Assembly: GCA_009767595.1 (NCBI GenBank)
Contig: VSDK01000531.1
Location: 35,447 to 99,446, forward strand
Reading direction: 5' to 3'
Length of the DNA stretch: 64,000 nt
Origin: Symbiodinium kawagutii
Lineage: Eukaryota > Sar > Dinophyceae > Suessiales > Symbiodiniaceae
In this document: in pieces, positions 61,200 to 64,000 of the stretch
Position numbering within the stretch: the stretch's first letter is position 1
Layout: each line of letters opens with the position of its first letter
Position numbers and translations under genes: made by a program
The notes under the pieces: model-generated
Told to the model about the DNA's origin: nothing
The model's input: the letters and a program-made list of their open reading frames with translations, nothing else
The model's database searches: none

Positions 61200-61303
61200 T
61201 TGGTGGTTTCTCAAAATAGGGGACCCCAAAAATGGTTGGTTAATAACTATAAATGGTTAACAATGGATGATTTGGGGGTACCCCTATGGCTTGAGAAACA
61301 CCC
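61200..61303 (-). mobile_element. Family A element (A23)
   Basis: ggtggtttctcaaaatagggg to ggggtacccctatggcttgagaaacaccc; flanked on both sides by ATTTG-like bases (possible target duplication). Confidence 0.85.
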
Positions 61304-61387
61304 ATTTGATTCACCACAAAACAGGACCATTCTTAAGCTCCACTGGCCGCACCTCACCCTGGTGGAAACCGTGTGAAGCTCGGGCAG

Positions 61388-61452
61388 GCACCATCCCTCC
61401 TCCGCCTCCGGACGAACCGCCCAAAGAAGCTGTGAAGGTCGAGCGACCATGA
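61388..61452 (+). CDS. Candidate terminal exon, Pro-rich
   Basis: After 'ctcgggcag' the frame reads TIPPPPPDEPPKEAVKVERP and stops at TGA 61450-61452. Minus-strand frames are open but Gly/Ser-rich. Likely C-terminus of a gene with exons upstream. Confidence 0.48.
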
Positions 61453-61500
61453 CCAACCAGGGCGGGTGCGGCCATGACGTGCGGCCATGTCGAAGTAGAT

Positions 61501-61623
61501 GTGGCGAGCTGGGTCAATATTAATCAACCAACTTTCATGGGGGATAATCACCAACAATTTCATAGGGAAAACAATGGTTAATAGTGGGGGAACCAGGGGT
61601 ACGGGGTGAACTGACCCACAGCC
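61501..61623 (+). mobile_element. Family B element, complete
   Basis: gtggcgagctgggtcaatatt to ggggtgaactgacccacagcc; AG at 61620-61621. It starts 48 bp after a stop codon, so it does not abut an exon. Confidence 0.85.
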
Positions 61624-61627
61624 ATAT

Positions 61628-61790
61628 GTGGTGGTTTCTGAAGCCATAGTTTTTTTACAAGGTGGGCCCCCGAAACGTTGGTTAACTTGGGTTAGTTCAC
61701 TAGGGTAACTACCAGTTATGGCAGATATAACTATAGTTCAATGGCTTATTAATCAACTTATAACTAGGGGGCCCACCTTGTAGCGTGATG
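61628..61790. repeat. Hairpin element with 15-bp perfect inverted arms
   Basis: acaaggtgggccccc (61657-61671) and gggggcccaccttgt (61767-61781) are perfect inverse copies around a 95-bp centre that includes 'ttcactagggtaactaccag', also seen at 47773. A family A-like left end (ggtggtttctgaagccatag) precedes it. Confidence 0.75.
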
Positions 61791-62060
61791 GTATATATTT
61801 GGTTTCTGTAGCAAGATTATATTCAATCAGCATGACATATAGTAGATATATGGGTGGAATTCGGATTTCTGGGGTATCCTGTCTTCCCGTTGGTCGTCAA
61901 TCGTCACAATGAACTGCAATATACCACACCAAAGTAAAGGCAACCAATCCCATCCAAGGTGTTTCTTTTCTAATTGGGTGGGGTTAGCAGTAGGAAGGGT
62001 GGATTTCTTGGACTGTATTTATATACAGTAGACATTAAATGAGATCATCATATAGATAGA
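61791..62060. other. Non-coding spacer
   Basis: AT-rich; no feature recognised. Confidence 0.5.
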
Positions 62061-62067
62061 AGACACA

Positions 62068-62096
62068 CACACACACACATATACATATACAGATAT
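62068..62096. repeat. CA/TA microsatellite
   Basis: acacacacacacacacatatac. Confidence 0.9.
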
Positions 62097-62176
62097 ACTT
62101 GACAAGATGCACCAGTTCCATTCTTACCAGTTTTGCCGGGCATCAACCGCTGTATCAAGATGTATCAAGTAGCCAG

Positions 62177-62314
62177 GGGTTCCACTGCAACCACAAGTTG
62201 GGTGAACGAGTCAAGCCGCTAAGGTTGGAGGGTTCCGTTTGCCCCAACCTTGATGTTCCCGACGAAACACCGCACACAGTCGTAAGGGTCGTTGGAGAAA
62301 GCCACGGGATATAG
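62177..62314 (+). CDS. Candidate terminal exon
   Basis: After 'aagtagccag' the frame reads GFHCNHKLGERVKPLRLEGS then VCPNLDVPDETPHTVVRVVG and ESHGI, with stop at 62312-62314. Well balanced. A second frame (PVLPGINRCIKMYQVARGST) overlaps its 5' part. Family not recognised. Confidence 0.48.
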   Translation, partial: GFHCNHKLGERVKPLRLEGSVCPNLDVPDETPHTVVRVVGESHGI

Positions 62315-62334
62315 ACATCCTGGGACGTGCATGC

Positions 62335-62500
62335 AAAACATATGTATACACATGTATATAGATATATGTACCTATATATGTCTACACACACACGTATGAA
62401 TATATGAAGCTGTAACATGCGCCTTTGTACATATCCAATATACATACATAAGCATGTGAGTATGCTTGCATGTGTTATGTATATATTCATAGACACATCA
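62335..62500. repeat. TA/CA/TG-rich tract
   Basis: catatgtatacacatgtatata and similar, with acacacacacg. Confidence 0.75.
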
Positions 62501-62504
62501 TGCC

Positions 62505-62640
62505 CGCCAGACACGCCCACTTGTTATGTAGGGGATGAACATGTTTTGTTTGCTTTCACAATTCTGGCTGCCAACTGTGCGTCACCCATTTGCCGCTGTC
62601 AATACAACAGTAATGCACAAAGAATTGGACGAAACAAACA
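62505..62640 (+). CDS. Weak candidate exon, Cys-rich
   Basis: The frame reads CPPDTPTCYVGDEHVLFAFT then ILAANCASPICRCQYNSNAQ; followed by an acaaacaaacacaa repeat in the same frame. Cysteine spacing is suggestive but nothing is recognised. Confidence 0.35.
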
Positions 62641-62839
62641 AACACAAACAAACACAAACAAACACAATCAACTCACTTTCAACCCGGCATGGCCCAAAAT
62701 AGGAAGACAAGCATTGGCATGCCCTCTCCCTCGGCTTGTGCGGACCTTTGTTCATTGTTTGATTTGCAAGGTCATATGTACATGGCATGTACATCATCAT
62801 GAAACATTTGTTGAAAATTCCTTACTCAAGAGATAGCAA

Positions 62840-63390
62840 AGAAGTAGATAAGTGACATTCACCATCACCGACAATGATTTGTCGTTACTGTAGTGTTCGC
62901 ACGACATTCATGAAAAGAAAAACGTCCTGGAGTCCTGGAAAGAGAACGTCACTGTTTCAGCTTTATCATTTAGTGGGAAAGGGTATGATGAGCTTCTCGC
63001 AGATGGTAACATGGGATTCTCATAGAAAGAGGCTGTATAAGATACCACAAAAACATGCTGATTAATGAATTGAAAATCATTCATTTTTCATTTGGCTTCG
63101 CATGCACAAGATAGTTGTAGATGACATGAATGTACGCAAGACACATATTTGCACACACACACATCAACCCCGCCGCCTCCGCCTATGCGCGCACACATAC
63201 ATGTAGAACTACAATCTATGGAATTCTATAGAACTATGAACATACATATATATATATATATTTCTAGAAAAGCAATACAATAGATATCGGATCAAATAAA
63301 TTGAGCTCAAGATCAATACATACCTATTTCAATGAAATATCTATCGAAATATATATATATATATACATTAATCTGAGCCCCGGATTAATG
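62840..63390. other. Mixed non-coding sequence with microsatellites
   Basis: (TA)n at 63245-63262 and 63348-63364, (CA)n at 63152-63165; the + frame at 62874-63065 is not convincing. Confidence 0.5.
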
Positions 63391-63519
63391 ACGGGGGCCC
63401 CCCCCCCAGAATAATAAAAACCTGCCCCGAAATAATATTAATGTTTCAAAGCTGCCTTTGAAACGTCAAATGGGCGAGACCCGGGCTTGCAATGGCCGCT
63501 CGACTGAGTTGAACTTTAA

Positions 63520-63690
63520 AAACAATTAACTAATCAATTAATTGATTGATTAATTAACTAATTGATTGAGTAATTAATTAATTAATTAGTTAATAAATTG
63601 ATTAATTCAATAGATTGATTATTTAATTAATTGATTAATTAATTAGATTAATTGACTAATTGATTGATAAATTAGTTGTTCAATGAATTG
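63520..63690. repeat. 'attaattgattaattaact' tetranucleotide tract
   Basis: TTAA/TTGA units, self-complementary; continues weakly to the window end (63935-64000). Confidence 0.9.
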
Positions 63691-64000
63691 AAACACATTT
63701 GCCAGCAAATTGCCATGGCATTAATGGCCTCCGCATGACATGGATCAATTCGTCAATTAACTGCTTCATTGATTCGTTGATTCAATTGAGTGGTGGTCAA
63801 AATGGCCACAGCGGCAAAAAAAACAAACCAAACAATATGTAGTTTCTCCCCCTGGTCATTTTTTTGGCCCCTCAGTCGTTAGAGTCTCTTTTTCCAGCAG
63901 GGTCTGAAATTATGCAAGCCTCAAAAAATGGAGGTATTAATCAATGAATCAGTTGATTCATAAATGAATTATAATGAATTAATGCATTCATGAATTAATT

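Noticed and set aside
1..64000. tRNA, rRNA or bacterial-type operons
   Set aside because: No cloverleaf, rRNA core motif or clustered long intact genes were recognised by eye; a covariance-model scan was not possible.

Overview
The window looks like nuclear DNA of a dinoflagellate, probably a Symbiodiniaceae-like or related genome. Four things point there: tiny coding islands (often 50-200 bp) spread through long low-complexity introns; almost all convincing exons on one strand; splice junctions that use GC or GA donors as well as GT; and the dinoflagellate-style pentatricopeptide (PPR) repeat signature 'ISACEKG'. No bacterial operon, rRNA, tRNA or CRISPR array is visible. Bases 24001-24822 are an assembly gap.

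Layout on the + strand. 1-5500: a partial exon at the window edge, a terminal exon ending at 3193, a 1.7-kb minisatellite of 16-bp units (1053-2741) and weak exon candidates. 5840-15255: a tandem triplication of a ~3.15-kb unit. Each unit carries one three-exon gene for a secreted protein that I assign to the delta-class carbonic anhydrases. 15.4-26.8 kb: exons of at least one ankyrin-repeat protein, interrupted by two minisatellites (18.17-19.13 kb) and the gap, followed by strongly protein-like exons (24.9-26.75 kb). 27.0-35.7 kb: a gene that may start with ATG at 27003, carries two pieces of a forkhead-associated (FHA) domain (28.6 kb and 31.4 kb) and may end at 35671; the exon-to-exon assignment is inferred. 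32.75-34.45 kb: a 277-bp tandem satellite followed by GATA-type microsatellite. 36.4-39.4 kb: several unassigned exons, two of them with an in-frame stop. 39.6-51.7 kb: about a dozen PPR-type exons. 52.4-56.2 kb: exons ending in a split SH3-like module that is rebuilt precisely if a GC donor is used. 56.2-64 kb: homopolymer, minisatellite and AT-rich repeats with a few isolated exons.

Two interspersed families dominate the introns. Family A (about 100 bp) is a fold-back element with ~28-bp inverted ends (GGTGGTTTCTCAA...TTGAGAAACCACC), with more than 20 copies in both orientations. Family B (about 120 bp) starts GTGGCGAGCTGGGTCAA and ends TTGACCCACAGCC. In two cases B starts exactly where a candidate exon ends, with GT at its first two bases and AG near its end, so it may be introner-like. 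No finished exon chain can be proved without transcript data. Exon boundaries below are best guesses from open frame, protein-like composition and splice motifs.
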